Assembly: GCA_019186825.1 (NCBI GenBank)
Contig: JABARP010000017.1
Coordinates: forward strand, 1 to 64,000
Origin: Pyrinomonadaceae bacterium
GTDB lineage: Bacteria > Acidobacteriota > Blastocatellia > Pyrinomonadales > Pyrinomonadaceae
Direction: 5' to 3'
Length of the DNA stretch: 64,000 nucleotides
Position numbers and translations under genes: made by a program. This document shows, piece after piece, positions 1 through 10,086 of the stretch (position 1 is its first letter; each line of letters begins with the position of its first letter). The notes under the pieces were generated by a model, which saw only the letters and a program-made list of their open reading frames with translations, did not search any database and was not told the DNA's origin.

Positions 1-1044
1 CGCAACGTTGGGGTTGGCTACGGCATCCCACCCGTAAGGCAGGATTATACCGGTTACGAAAAGGAGGCGGAGTCAGGTTTGGAGTTCGCACAGGCGAGGT
101 TTCAGAATCCGGTGCACGGGCGTTTCACAAGCGTCGATCCGCTGACGGCCTCGGCGACCATCAAGAACCCGCAGACCTTCAACCGCTACACCTACGCCCT
201 CAACTCACCTTACAAATTCACCGATCCCCTCGGACTGCTCTCTCAATACACTTCCGGTGCTTGTGGTGGGGGATGCGCGAATTCATACATGGGCGAAAAC
301 AGCGGGCCGATGACCAGTGGTGGCGTCGATGCGGCGTTTGACCTTTTGCTTGGAAGCATTGGGAACCGCCCTACGCAAACTAAACAGACAGTAGCGGATC
401 CAGTGCTGGAAGCTGCTGCCGCGGTGGGAGTTTTATGCGATCCAGATTTTGACTACGAAGCGTTCGCCGCTACATTGAATTTGAGTGAAACTTCATCTGC
501 AAGCTCCCCTTCGAGCGCTAGCGGAGGTCGAACCGTCTTTAATATAAACTTGACAGTTCCCGGTGCATGGAAGGATACAGACTATCGCCGTACAATAGTT
601 GATGAATTGGGCCCGATTGAAGAAGTTGGATTTCTTCGACAACTGAAGGATGAAATGATGGCGATATTTGCGGACGCCGGCGTTGAGTTGGTTTTTAATA
701 ATCAGAATGCCGCTAACGGTACAAAAAATGGTAGCTACAACCTCGAGTACCGGGAAGACTTTCCGCATTTCATCAAACTCTTTCTTGGAAAAAATGATTT
801 AGGTTTTACCTACCCGGACAAGACCGGCGGTATAGTTTCTTTAAAGCGGTCAGGTCTCTATATTCCTGATTTAGCGGCTATAGGCGTTCACGAAGCCGCG
901 CACCGGTTTTTGAACGGGTTCGCTGGCCTAGATCGTTCGGGCCATGGCGGAGGAATAATGGCTCCGATGTTAGGACCGGGTATCCGGAATAATCGATTTA
1001 CACGAGACCAAGCAGAATATTTGAGGAGCCTTAATGGACACTAG
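1..1044 (+). CDS. RHS-repeat protein, C-terminal part with zincin-like tip (5' end outside window)
   Basis: The frame is open from base 1, so the gene starts upstream. Residues 16-52 of the visible part form a canonical RHS core: DYTGYEKEAESGLEFAQARF, then GRFTSVDP, then the closing DPLGLL. After this conserved end the sequence is variable, as expected for a polymorphic toxin tip. Near the C terminus is HEAAH, followed 14 residues after its second His by another His, and then a GGIM Met-turn-like stretch, which resembles a metzincin/zincin active site. RHS shells encapsulate and deliver such tips outside the cell or into competitors. A protease effector is inferred from the motif only. A secreted protein gene follows 11 nt downstream and could be a partner or immunity protein. 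Confidence 0.8.
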   Translation, partial: RNVGVGYGIPPVRQDYTGYEKEAESGLEFAQARFQNPVHGRFTSVDPLTASATIKNPQTFNRYTYALNSPYKFTDPLGLLSQYTSGACGGGCANSYMGENSGPMTSGGVDAAFDLLLGSIGNRPTQTKQTVADPVLEAAAAVGVLCDPDFDYEAFAATLNLSETSSASSPSSASGGRTVFNINLTVPGAWKDTDYRRTIVDELGPIEEVGFLRQLKDEMMAIFADAGVELVFNNQNAANGTKNGSYNLEYREDFPHFIKLFLGKNDLGFTYPDKTGGIVSLKRSGLYIPDLAAIGVHEAAHRFLNGFAGLDRSGHGGGIMAPMLGPGIRNNRFTRDQAEYLRSLNGH

Positions 1045-1055
1045 GAGCATTATCG

Positions 1056-1694
1056 ATGAACAAAATTGCATTGGGGATGATGTGTTTTATATTTATCGTT
1101 TTCGGCTTTTCAGACTGTTTTGGCCAAAATGACAATTCGGTAGCTCGTTCTGTCGGTCGCCCGCAGACCATGGCCCTGGCAAAGATCGGTAAGGCTAAGA
1201 TCCAGATCAGCAATAACGATCTGCGAATCGGCGACTTGGTAAAGCTTGATGTCGGGGTGCTTTTGGACTTCGACAAGCCGGTGTACTTTCCGGAGGATCT
1301 CCAATACAGGCTCGTCATCACGGATGAGAAGGGAGCGAGCGTACCTTTTGAAACGACATTCCCGGTGGACGGGATCGGGCAGTTTGGTTTGTTCACAAAA
1401 ACCTATCTGGTCGATAAGGCGTATTTTGTGGTTGGCTGCAAAGGTCGAGCGTCGGTCGCGACCAAGGCAGCCTGGTCAGCGGTTGATTGGGAAGACGCTC
1501 GTTCGGCATTCGAGCACGGCGCGTTCTTTCCGGAGTCGGACTTTTGCGTGAATGTAGCCGGCGAGGGCAAATTTTCTATTCACGTTGAAGTTTATAATGA
1601 TTCGCTCCGCAGGCCGGACGCGGGCTCGGACGCCCCTACGGCGATTGGCACCATCTCAAGCAACGTTCTGGATTTTAATGTCAAGGCCAGGTAG
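1056..1694 (+). CDS. Secreted protein of unknown function, possible partner of the RHS tip
   Basis: A 212-residue protein with an N-terminal signal peptide (hydrophobic residues 4-20, likely cleavage after CFGQ). The mature part looks beta-rich and has no catalytic motif I recognise. The start lies 11 nt after the RHS stop on the same strand, so the two are probably co-transcribed. Genes directly downstream of RHS tips are often immunity proteins. An exported inhibitor would suit a tip acting outside the cytoplasm, but this is only positional inference. It could equally be an unrelated secreted protein. Confidence 0.6.
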   Translation: MNKIALGMMCFIFIVFGFSDCFGQNDNSVARSVGRPQTMALAKIGKAKIQISNNDLRIGDLVKLDVGVLLDFDKPVYFPEDLQYRLVITDEKGASVPFETTFPVDGIGQFGLFTKTYLVDKAYFVVGCKGRASVATKAAWSAVDWEDARSAFEHGAFFPESDFCVNVAGEGKFSIHVEVYNDSLRRPDAGSDAPTAIGTISSNVLDFNVKAR

Positions 1695-1904
1695 CCAAGG
1701 TGTAAACCTCCCCGAATTGATACCGATCTAGATTGGAATTTTCGGGTACGAACGGGCCGACAAACTCGTAGAACAGATGATCAACCGAGAATGAACCGTG
1801 AGGCCTTTGAGACCACGAGCAAATATCGGTCTAACTGATGCAAAGCAGGATAGGCAGATCTTATGGCGTTTGGTGAGGAGGCGATCACGGCGGAGCGGGG
1901 CGTT

Positions 1905-2117
1905 GGAGCGCGGACACTCTTGTCCGCATCGCCGGTGCCTCCGGCGAGAATTGGATTGACACGCACAGTTGCCACGTAGGTGCTCGCGTCGCGGCGATGC
2001 TCATGCGGACAAGAGTGTCCGCGCTCCGTTGGGTGAATATAGGTTTGACACGCACAGTTGTCGCGTTGGTTTTCGCGTCGCGGGCGACGCTCATGCGGAC
2101 AAGAGTGTCCGCGCTCC
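1905..2117. repeat. Palindromic repeat cluster in a gene-free stretch
   Basis: The gap 1695-2165 holds no convincing gene. Three copies of a 24-bp element lie at 1905-1928, 2004-2027 and 2094-2117. The first is inverted relative to the other two. Each has the core GCGGACA-CTCT-TGTCCGC, a 7-bp stem with a 4-nt loop, flanked by a GGAGC(G) extension. The second and third copies sit in two direct repeats of about 90 bp that share a TTGACACGCACAGTTG segment. The arrangement is REP/REPIN-like. The same 24-bp arms occur as an inverted pair at 17222-17331. Short ORFs here rich in RGHSCPH or ADKSVRAP peptides are translations of the repeat. Confidence 0.85.
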
Positions 2118-2165
2118 GTTTTTGTTGGCTTGGACGGCAAGATTTCAAGGTGAGTACATAAAACG

Positions 2166-2672
2166 ATGACTGGCAAAGGTATTCTGTCCGTAATTCTAAG
2201 CATAACAGCCATTGCGTTTCTCATTTGGGGCGGCATGGTTGTATGGAGGCTTTTTTTTCACGAGACTCTGAAAAACAGTGTTTTGGCGAAAGATTTTAAA
2301 ATCACGTCTGATTGGAAAGAGGTTGGAAGTTCTGATGAGCTAATGGTGGACAAAGACTACCGGTACATATCTCTCCAGATCGAACCCCCATTTGAAGCTT
2401 ACACGATCGCAGACCCGAGTAAATCCGGAATAAAAATTCCTGGAGGGAAGATCGTCAATCCTGAAATCAGAATAGAAGATACAGAAGGAAATGAATACCC
2501 ACTAGTCTATAGCGGCCATAGGGGAGGCGGACCAAATGAATTTGTTAACTATAAGTTTGAAAGAGGGCTACCACGTGAAAAAAACTATCAAAAAGTGAAA
2601 CTGAGAAGCGATTATCCGATGACGGTTAAGGCCGTGCTTTGGTCAGGATACGATCAAACTGACTTGAAGTAG
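2166..2672 (+). CDS. Membrane-anchored protein of unknown function
   Basis: A 168-residue protein with one transmembrane helix at residues 7-30 (ILSVILSITAIAFLIWGGM) and an extracytoplasmic domain of about 135 residues. No family recognised. The DNA is more AT-rich than the flanking housekeeping genes and the gene sits between a repeat cluster and the converging dehydratase gene, which suggests accessory DNA. It could be a displaced RHS-associated protein, but nothing in the sequence proves this. Confidence 0.55.
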   Translation: MTGKGILSVILSITAIAFLIWGGMVVWRLFFHETLKNSVLAKDFKITSDWKEVGSSDELMVDKDYRYISLQIEPPFEAYTIADPSKSGIKIPGGKIVNPEIRIEDTEGNEYPLVYSGHRGGGPNEFVNYKFERGLPREKNYQKVKLRSDYPMTVKAVLWSGYDQTDLK

Positions 2673-2715
2673 CGACAATTGCTCAGCTTTGATGTAAAGC
2701 TAGGTGCGCGCTCCG

Positions 2716-3624
2716 CTAGGTGAGAAGGCGGGCGTAGAGGTCGGCGTCAACGTTGCCGCCGCTTACGATCACGCCGATGCGTTTTTCGCGAAAACGATCG
2801 GGATCCTGCAGGACGGCACCGAGCGAGAGTGCACCGGTCGGCTCGCATTTGAGATTTGCGTGCGAAAAATAGAGTTTTAGGCCTGCGACGATCTTTTCTT
2901 CTGAAACCTCCAATATCTCTTTGACGCCGCGTTGGATCACGGGGAAGTTGTGCTGTCCGACGGAAAGAGTTCGCGTGCCGTCGGCGACCGTTTGCGGTTC
3001 GACGTCGTTCTGGATGATCCTGCCGGCCTTGAGCGAGCGTGCGGCATCGTTCGCCATCGCGGGTTCGGCGCCGATGATCTCGATCGGCTTCTTCGTACGC
3101 TCGAACGCCTCGACCGTGCCGGAGATCAATCCGCCGCCGCCGATCGGTACCACAACGGCGTCGAGCCCGATGCCGACAAGCTCATCACCGAGCGACGAAT
3201 TTCCTTCGATAACGAGGCGGTCGTCGAATGCGCTGGCCATATAGGCGTCCGGGCGTTCGCGGCGCAGTTGCTCGAGACGCTCGACGCGGCTCACTTCGTT
3301 GACGTTGATCAGGTCGGCAGCGGCCCCGTATGCACGCACGGCATCCACCTTCACCTTCGACGAATTGTGCGGCATTATCACAGTGCATTTTCGATCGAGA
3401 AGTTTGCATGCATAGGCGAGTGCCTGCCCGAAGTTTCCCGACGAGACGCCCACGAATTCGCTCTCAGGCCGATTCAAAACGACGTTGTAAGCCGCACGGA
3501 ATTTGAAGCTGCCCGTGTGCTGGAAAGTTTCGCTGATGACGACGAGGTCGAGGCCGAGAAGCGAGCGTAGTTTTTCGGGTTCAAGGATGGTCGTCGGGCG
3601 AATGGCGTCTTTGAGTGATAGCAT
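2716..3624 (-). CDS. Threonine/serine dehydratase-like PLP enzyme (fold type II)
   Basis: A 302-residue protein, counting from the internal ATG at 3624 (MLSLKDAIRP), which fits the family N terminus better than the longer frame. It has the PLP lysine motif TGSFKFRAA, the asparagine loop SSGNFGQAL and the glycine phosphate loop PIGGGGLISG, as in threonine deaminase and serine racemase. There is no C-terminal ACT domain, so it resembles the catabolic or serine-racemase-like group. A second, longer, ACT-bearing paralogue lies at 35873-37105. Substrate choice between Thr, Ser and hydroxyaspartate cannot be settled from sequence alone. Confidence 0.85.
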   Translation of the reverse strand: MLSLKDAIRPTTILEPEKLRSLLGLDLVVISETFQHTGSFKFRAAYNVVLNRPESEFVGVSSGNFGQALAYACKLLDRKCTVIMPHNSSKVKVDAVRAYGAAADLINVNEVSRVERLEQLRRERPDAYMASAFDDRLVIEGNSSLGDELVGIGLDAVVVPIGGGGLISGTVEAFERTKKPIEIIGAEPAMANDAARSLKAGRIIQNDVEPQTVADGTRTLSVGQHNFPVIQRGVKEILEVSEEKIVAGLKLYFSHANLKCEPTGALSLGAVLQDPDRFREKRIGVIVSGGNVDADLYARLLT

Positions 3625-3699
3625 AAAATGTACACGCAGTTTATATCCGCGTCGGCTCGACGGCAAGATAAGCGGCCGGCTTCGTCTCGATCGGGTCCG

Positions 3700-3708
3700 T
3701 GTGATAAT
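3700..3708 (+). promoter_or_regulatory. Extended -10 promoter element of gnd
   Basis: TGTGATAAT (TGn followed by GATAAT) lies 9 nt upstream of the gnd start codon. A transcript initiating about 7 nt after the hexamer would begin at or within 3 nt of the ATG, giving a nearly leaderless mRNA. No convincing Shine-Dalgarno sequence precedes the ATG, which agrees with this. Confidence 0.45.
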
Positions 3709-3717
3709 TGTTAAAGT

Positions 3718-5151
<1,434 letters not shown>

Positions 5152-5163
5152 GCCTCAGCTGGA

Positions 5164-6009
5164 TTAGACGATCTCCCACGCTGATTCATCTTCGAGGAGT
5201 TTTGTCATCAGCTGAGCGTGGACGGAATGGCCGCTTTTCTCGGCGGTGATCCGGCCCTTTACCGGCATGCCGACGAGGGCCGCGTCGCCGATGATATCGA
5301 GGATCTTGTGCCGCACGAATTCGTCGGCAAAGCGCAGCGGAGTTTCATTCAGCATCCCATCTTTTGTGAGGACGATCGCGTTATCGAGCGAGCCGCCGAG
5401 GGCGAGATTCGCCTTGCGGAGCATATCGATCTCTTCCGCGAAACCGAATGTTCGCGCTGAAGCGATCTCACGCCCGAAGGAGCCGTTCTTCATCACAAAG
5501 TGATATTTTTGCCGTTTGATGAAAGGATGCGGGAAGTCGATGACGCAGTCGATCTCAAAATTTTCGGCTGGTTCGATCGACATTTTTCGGCCGTTCTGAT
5601 CGACCTCGACCTTCTTTTTTACGACGAGCGTGCGCCTCGGCGAATCCTGCTCGACGGTTCCGGCCTTTTCGAGAAGATCGATGAAATTCTCGCTCGATCC
5701 GTCGAGGATCGGCACCTCGATGCTGTCGAGCTCGATGAAGCAGTTGTCTATCCAATTGCCACGCAAGGCCGAGAGCAGGTGTTCGCAGGTCGAGAGCACA
5801 ACACCGCGCCGCATCAGGGTCGTTGCGTAAGAGCAGTGCGAGATGAATTCGACACTCGCGGGGATCTCAAAATTATCGAGGTCCGTGCGGACAAAGACAT
5901 ATCCCGTGTTTTCGGGAGCGGGCTTTAAGGTCAGATTGACTTCGACGCCCGTGTGAAGTCCGATGCCGCTGGCCGAAACTGATCTCGCGAGTGTGGTCTG
6001 ATTCGCCAT
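5164..6009 (-). CDS. lpxC: UDP-3-O-acyl-N-acetylglucosamine deacetylase
   Basis: A 281-residue protein when started at the ATG at 6009 (MANQTTLARS), where similarity to LpxC begins. The longer upstream frame is not supported. LpxC catalyses the committed Zn-dependent deacetylation of lipid A synthesis, so the organism makes an LPS-type outer membrane. Visible are SGIGLHTG at the N terminus, the zinc/base motif CEHLLSAL, the HKILDIIGD motif supplying the second His and the Asp ligand, and the catalytic His in SGHSVHAQL. It is not fused to FabZ, unlike many Bacteroidota. It is transcribed toward gnd. Confidence 0.95.
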   Translation of the reverse strand: MANQTTLARSVSASGIGLHTGVEVNLTLKPAPENTGYVFVRTDLDNFEIPASVEFISHCSYATTLMRRGVVLSTCEHLLSALRGNWIDNCFIELDSIEVPILDGSSENFIDLLEKAGTVEQDSPRRTLVVKKKVEVDQNGRKMSIEPAENFEIDCVIDFPHPFIKRQKYHFVMKNGSFGREIASARTFGFAEEIDMLRKANLALGGSLDNAIVLTKDGMLNETPLRFADEFVRHKILDIIGDAALVGMPVKGRITAEKSGHSVHAQLMTKLLEDESAWEIV

Positions 6010-6165
6010 GTTCGCTGAACAGTTAAGCAATACGTATGCCGCGCGAGATTTGAGGTGATTTGGGGGGATTTCAGCGATCTTGCGTCGCCAAGGTGTTGCG
6101 TTGCTGCCACAATCGGTGGCGGAATTTACTAATTTCAGCGAACCCATTACAATTTAGAGAAAGTT

Positions 6166-6750
6166 ATGGCGATTGCAACCGCTGGCCAGAAGGCCGCGAA
6201 AACCACCAAATTGCGGATCGAGAACAACGCGACCTTTCCGCTACCGAAAGACTACGAGAAAGCGATCCACAACGCACTCGATTTCCTTCCCGTTGAGCAT
6301 ACCCGCGGTATCGAGCGGATCAAGCTTGTCGATTTTATAAACGATCCGCGGCTAAAGAATATGGACGTGCCGGTCAAGGGCGACCTGCCGGGGCTTTACC
6401 ACCCGCGCGTGCAGAATTCTGCACCGTGGTTTGAGATCTCGATGGGAGCGTTGCTCCAGCCGACCGAAGGGCGTGCAAAACGCTTTATGGCAAAGAGCGG
6501 TTTCAAGGGGAACGTCGCAGGGTTGATCTTCTCGCTCGTCGGACAGCACTATTATCTGACGCTTCGCCATTCGGTGAAAAAGACGGGCCTCGAACCGCAG
6601 ATCCGCCAGTATGCCGAGAAGAATCTACGTGCGTGGACCGAGAAGCAATCGGAGGGAAGCTGGCGTGCGAAGATCTTCAAACCATTCCGCCCGATGCTTG
6701 AGCGCTGGGCAAAATGGCTGAATAAAAAAGCTGCAGAATCTAAGAAGTAA
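6166..6750 (+). CDS. Conserved protein of unknown function
   Basis: A 194-residue cytoplasmic protein with no signal peptide or transmembrane segment. The C-terminal 45 residues are strongly basic and Trp-rich (RPMLERWAKWLNKK). I do not recognise a family. It starts a same-strand run with the EVE-domain gene (25 nt later) and the ATP-grasp gene, suggesting co-transcription. The run diverges from lpxC. Confidence 0.65.
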   Translation: MAIATAGQKAAKTTKLRIENNATFPLPKDYEKAIHNALDFLPVEHTRGIERIKLVDFINDPRLKNMDVPVKGDLPGLYHPRVQNSAPWFEISMGALLQPTEGRAKRFMAKSGFKGNVAGLIFSLVGQHYYLTLRHSVKKTGLEPQIRQYAEKNLRAWTEKQSEGSWRAKIFKPFRPMLERWAKWLNKKAAESKK

Positions 6751-6775
6751 GTTGAGACCCTGTGACTTCTAACTT

Positions 6776-7174
6776 ATGAACTATTGGCTTGTAAAACAGG
6801 AACCGACCGCGTATTCGTGGGACGATCTCGTCAAGGATGGAGCGACGGATTGGACCGGCGTGCGCAATTACACGGCGCGTAACCATCTGAACGAAATGAA
6901 AAAGGGCGACAAGGTCTTTTTCTATCATTCGGTCGTCGGAAAAGAGGTTGTGGGCATCGCTCAGGTCTCGAAAACCGCATTTCCCGATCCGACGGATGAG
7001 AAGTGGATCGCCGTCGAGATCAAGCCTGTAAAGGCACTCAAGAAGCCCGTCAGCCTCGACCAGATGAAAGCTAACAAGGCGCTCGCGAATATCTATCTCA
7101 TCAGGCAGCCGCGTTTCTCGGTGATGCCGCTTACGAAGGATGAATTCGATGAGATCCTAAGTATGTCAGTATAA
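6776..7174 (+). CDS. EVE domain-containing protein
   Basis: A 132-residue single-domain protein that begins directly with the EVE/THYN1 signature: YWLVKQEPTAYSWDDL, then WTGVRNYTARNHL, then KGDKVFFYHS. EVE domains are PUA-like folds that bind modified bases in nucleic acids and are often linked to modification-dependent restriction or RNA metabolism. Here it stands alone in a short operon. Its specific ligand cannot be read from the sequence. Confidence 0.9.
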   Translation: MNYWLVKQEPTAYSWDDLVKDGATDWTGVRNYTARNHLNEMKKGDKVFFYHSVVGKEVVGIAQVSKTAFPDPTDEKWIAVEIKPVKALKKPVSLDQMKANKALANIYLIRQPRFSVMPLTKDEFDEILSMSV

Positions 7175-7180
7175 TTCCCA

Positions 7181-8533
7181 ATGCTCGAAGAAGCTGTCAG
7201 CTATTACAACGAACTCCTGAACGATGAAGCTCTTGCTGCAGATTCGCTTGCGAAGCTCCAGTCGGAGCTTGAGAGCGCAAAGCTTATTTTCGGCGGGCGC
7301 CCACTGTCGCCCTATTTGCGGCCGCATTTTGTGCTGCGTGAGGACTGGGAACGCGTAGTTCGTGCCTGCGAAACCGTTTTCGGCGCGCTGCAGAAGGTGA
7401 AGGAGGCAGCGATCAAGGACGATTCGCTGCTCGACGAACTTGGCATCACGGCGATCGAACGCGAACTCATCTCGATCGATCCGGGCTATGCGCACGTTTC
7501 GCCGACCGCACGCCTTGATTCGTTTCTCGTCGGCGATACATATTCGTATGTTGAGCTGAATGGCGAGAGCCCTGCGGGCATTGCGTTCGCGGATTCGGCG
7601 TCGAAGATCTTCCAGGATCTTCCCGTGATGAAGCGTTTTGCGGAGCGATATGAACTGACCGCGATGGAAGGTTCTTCAAAGCTGCTTGCGACGCTGATCG
7701 AGTGTTATGAAGAGTTCATAGGCGGCCTGATCACGCGAAAGCCGACGATCGCGATCGTCGACCTTCGCGACCTGCCAACGGTAAAAGAATTCGAACTGTT
7801 CCGTGATTTTTTTGAAGCGAATGGCTATCCGTCGCTTATCTGCTCGCCGGACGAGCTTGAGTTTGACGGCAAACGCCTTTCCGCGCACGGCAGGGAGATC
7901 GACATCGTTTACAAGCGGCTGCTCGTGAATGAATATCTTCCGATCATCGAGGAAGAGCCGACTTTGCTTGAGGCGTGCAAGGCAAAAGCGGTCTGCATGG
8001 TCAACAGCTTTCGCGGAAAGTTGGTACACAAAAAAGCTGTTTTCGCGGTATTGACCAACGAGAGATACGAGCACCTTTTTGATGCGGATGAACTTGCGGT
8101 GATAAAGGCGCATGTGCCGTGGACTCGCCGATTTCGCAGCGAACACACGGTGTACGGCGACGAACAGATCGACCTGGTCGAGTGGACGCGCCAGAATTCG
8201 CAAAAGCTCGTCTTGAAGCCGAATGACGACTACGGCGGCCACGGCATCTATATCGGATGGAATTCGACCGACGCAGAGTGGAACGCGGCCATTGAGACCG
8301 CGCTTTCGAACGGAGATTATCTCGTGCAGGAGCGCGTGAAGACGGCGAAAGAGAAATTTCCGATGATAACGGGCGACGGCACGTTTCAAATGGCGGAACA
8401 GCTCGTCGATCTCGATCCATTGCTTTTTATGGGCAAGGTCGGCTCGGCATTTACTCGCCTCGCGTCGAATGAATTGGCAAATGTAACTGCGGGCGGCGGA
8501 ATGGTTCCGACGTTCATTATTTCTAAGAAGTAG
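7181..8533 (+). CDS. ATP-grasp family protein (circularly permuted type)
   Basis: A 450-residue protein starting 6 nt after the EVE gene. The C-terminal third carries ATP-grasp features: the lysine strand KLVLKPNDDYGGHGI near residue 345, followed by YLVQERV and a metal-binding-like end region. The N-terminal two thirds have an ELNGESPAGI segment seen in the circularly permuted ATP-grasp/glutathionylspermidine-synthase-like group. Such enzymes ligate an amine to a carboxylate using ATP. The substrates are unknown. A partner alpha-E or transglutaminase gene typical of some COG2308 operons is not present here. Confidence 0.75.
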   Translation: MLEEAVSYYNELLNDEALAADSLAKLQSELESAKLIFGGRPLSPYLRPHFVLREDWERVVRACETVFGALQKVKEAAIKDDSLLDELGITAIERELISIDPGYAHVSPTARLDSFLVGDTYSYVELNGESPAGIAFADSASKIFQDLPVMKRFAERYELTAMEGSSKLLATLIECYEEFIGGLITRKPTIAIVDLRDLPTVKEFELFRDFFEANGYPSLICSPDELEFDGKRLSAHGREIDIVYKRLLVNEYLPIIEEEPTLLEACKAKAVCMVNSFRGKLVHKKAVFAVLTNERYEHLFDADELAVIKAHVPWTRRFRSEHTVYGDEQIDLVEWTRQNSQKLVLKPNDDYGGHGIYIGWNSTDAEWNAAIETALSNGDYLVQERVKTAKEKFPMITGDGTFQMAEQLVDLDPLLFMGKVGSAFTRLASNELANVTAGGGMVPTFIISKK

Positions 8534-8579
8534 TACCACGCTCAAATGGATCGCGCTCCTGACGCGGCAAAGGTCTCTT

Positions 8580-10073
8580 ATGAAGAAAACAAGTCGTACT
8601 TTCACGATCGGATGTGTTGTTCTCGCTGCAGTACTTACGCTCACAATTGCTGCATTTGGCCAGACGAAACGCACGGCATTTCGCATCGTTGAGCAGCCAT
8701 CTGCACGAGCGGCAGACGCACGGACCTCCGTTGCCTCGGTGCGTGAGGCAGAGATCGTAGTCGATGCGGCCGCGTTGCGTGGGGGGCCACGAAGCGTGAT
8801 CACGCTACCGCTTTTTGACGATAAGGTCTTCGATGCCCGCCAGAATTCGGCAGAAGGCAGCGAGAACCTCGGGCAGGACAACTTCGTCTGGCGTGGGAAG
8901 CTGAATGACGGCAAGTTTGTTGGTGACGTTGTTCTGACCTTTAACGAAGGCTATGTGTCGGGCCTGATCTATTCACCGGACGCCGTCTATGAGATCGCTC
9001 CGAAGGGTCAAAAGAATATTCTGATCGAGCTTGATCAATCGCTTTTTCCGCCATGCGGCGGCGAGATCGAGGGTGAAAAGACGATGGCAGAACGCGTCAC
9101 AGCTCCTTCAGGGAATACGGATTCGGGTGACAGGATCGACGTGCTCGTTCTTTATACTGCCGCAGTCCGCACATCTGCGGGAGGCGACACACAAGCTCAG
9201 ACGATCGCGCAGCAGGCGATTGCCGCAACGAATACTGCATATATCAACAGCAAGATCCGGCAGCGTGTCAGGCTTGTTGGTGCAGAGCTTACTGCCCTGA
9301 ACGAAACGGGCACTTTCAGCACGGAATTGAGCAACTTGCGGGCCGATACAACAACCGGTGCGAGACGCGATGCCTTGAAGGCGGATCTTGTTGATATGCT
9401 CACGAATTCGACAGCTGCGTGCGGTATCGGCTATCTGATGGGTTCGCTGCCGGGGAGTCCTGATCGCGGATTCTCGGTTACCGCGCGAACATGCGCGGTC
9501 GGCAATCTCAGCTTTGCACACGAACTCGGCCACAATATGGGCAGCCAGCATAATCCGGAGAACGGTTCGGGGCCGACATTTCCATACGCTTTTGGCCACT
9601 ATGTGAATGGCGTTTTCCGCACCGTGATGTCGTATTCGGACCCATGCACTTCAGGCTGTACGCGGGTTGCGCATTTTTCGAATCCCGTAATTACATACAG
9701 CGGTTATGCGACCGGCATCGACAATGCACGCGACAACGCACGCTCGATAAACAATACTGCCGACTCGATCGCGAACTATCGTTACAGTGGTTCAAGCATC
9801 GCTCTTACGAGCTACAACGGCGGCGAGTGGTTCCCACGGAACATACAGCGAACGGTTACCTGGACAACGAACAACGTTACCGGAAATGTGCGGATCGATG
9901 TTTCGTGGAACGAAGGAACGACTTGGAGATCGGTAGTTGCCAGCACGCCGAACGACGGGTCGGAATCGTTTTCGATCTACGGCCCGGCAACGCGGCATGC
10001 GAGGATCCGTGTGGTCAGTCTTTCCGATACCGCGGTGAGCGACTCAAGCGTTAGTAATATTTCGATCAGGTAA
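8580..10073 (+). CDS. Secreted M12-like zinc metalloprotease (metzincin)
   Basis: A 497-residue protein with a signal peptide (hydrophobic residues 9-26, cleavage near AAFGQ). A prodomain-like region of about 150 residues is followed by the catalytic domain, with the full metzincin motif HELGHNMGSQH at about residues 314-324 and a Met-turn, VMSYSD, some 35 residues later. Cysteines near the active site suggest disulfides. The C-terminal 100 residues form a beta-sandwich-like domain. This is the reprolysin/M12B-type pattern of bacterial secreted proteases that degrade extracellular protein. The next gene starts 13 nt downstream but is functionally unrelated. Confidence 0.88.
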   Translation: MKKTSRTFTIGCVVLAAVLTLTIAAFGQTKRTAFRIVEQPSARAADARTSVASVREAEIVVDAAALRGGPRSVITLPLFDDKVFDARQNSAEGSENLGQDNFVWRGKLNDGKFVGDVVLTFNEGYVSGLIYSPDAVYEIAPKGQKNILIELDQSLFPPCGGEIEGEKTMAERVTAPSGNTDSGDRIDVLVLYTAAVRTSAGGDTQAQTIAQQAIAATNTAYINSKIRQRVRLVGAELTALNETGTFSTELSNLRADTTTGARRDALKADLVDMLTNSTAACGIGYLMGSLPGSPDRGFSVTARTCAVGNLSFAHELGHNMGSQHNPENGSGPTFPYAFGHYVNGVFRTVMSYSDPCTSGCTRVAHFSNPVITYSGYATGIDNARDNARSINNTADSIANYRYSGSSIALTSYNGGEWFPRNIQRTVTWTTNNVTGNVRIDVSWNEGTTWRSVVASTPNDGSESFSIYGPATRHARIRVVSLSDTAVSDSSVSNISIR

Positions 10074-10086
10074 GTCTTTTTTTCTA

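Noticed and set aside
1905..2117. A CRISPR array
   Set aside because: Only three copies, one inverted, with unequal spacing and related spacer sequences; no cas genes.
1781..2236. ORFs with RGHSCPH and ADKSVRAP peptides between 1.8 and 2.2 kb
   Set aside because: They are translations of the palindromic repeats, not genes.
7676..8914. A 412-codon minus-strand ORF antisense to the ATP-grasp and M12 protease genes
   Set aside because: The plus-strand frames encode clear protein families with conserved motifs. The antisense product is Arg/Ser-rich with no recognisable pattern, as expected of a shadow frame.
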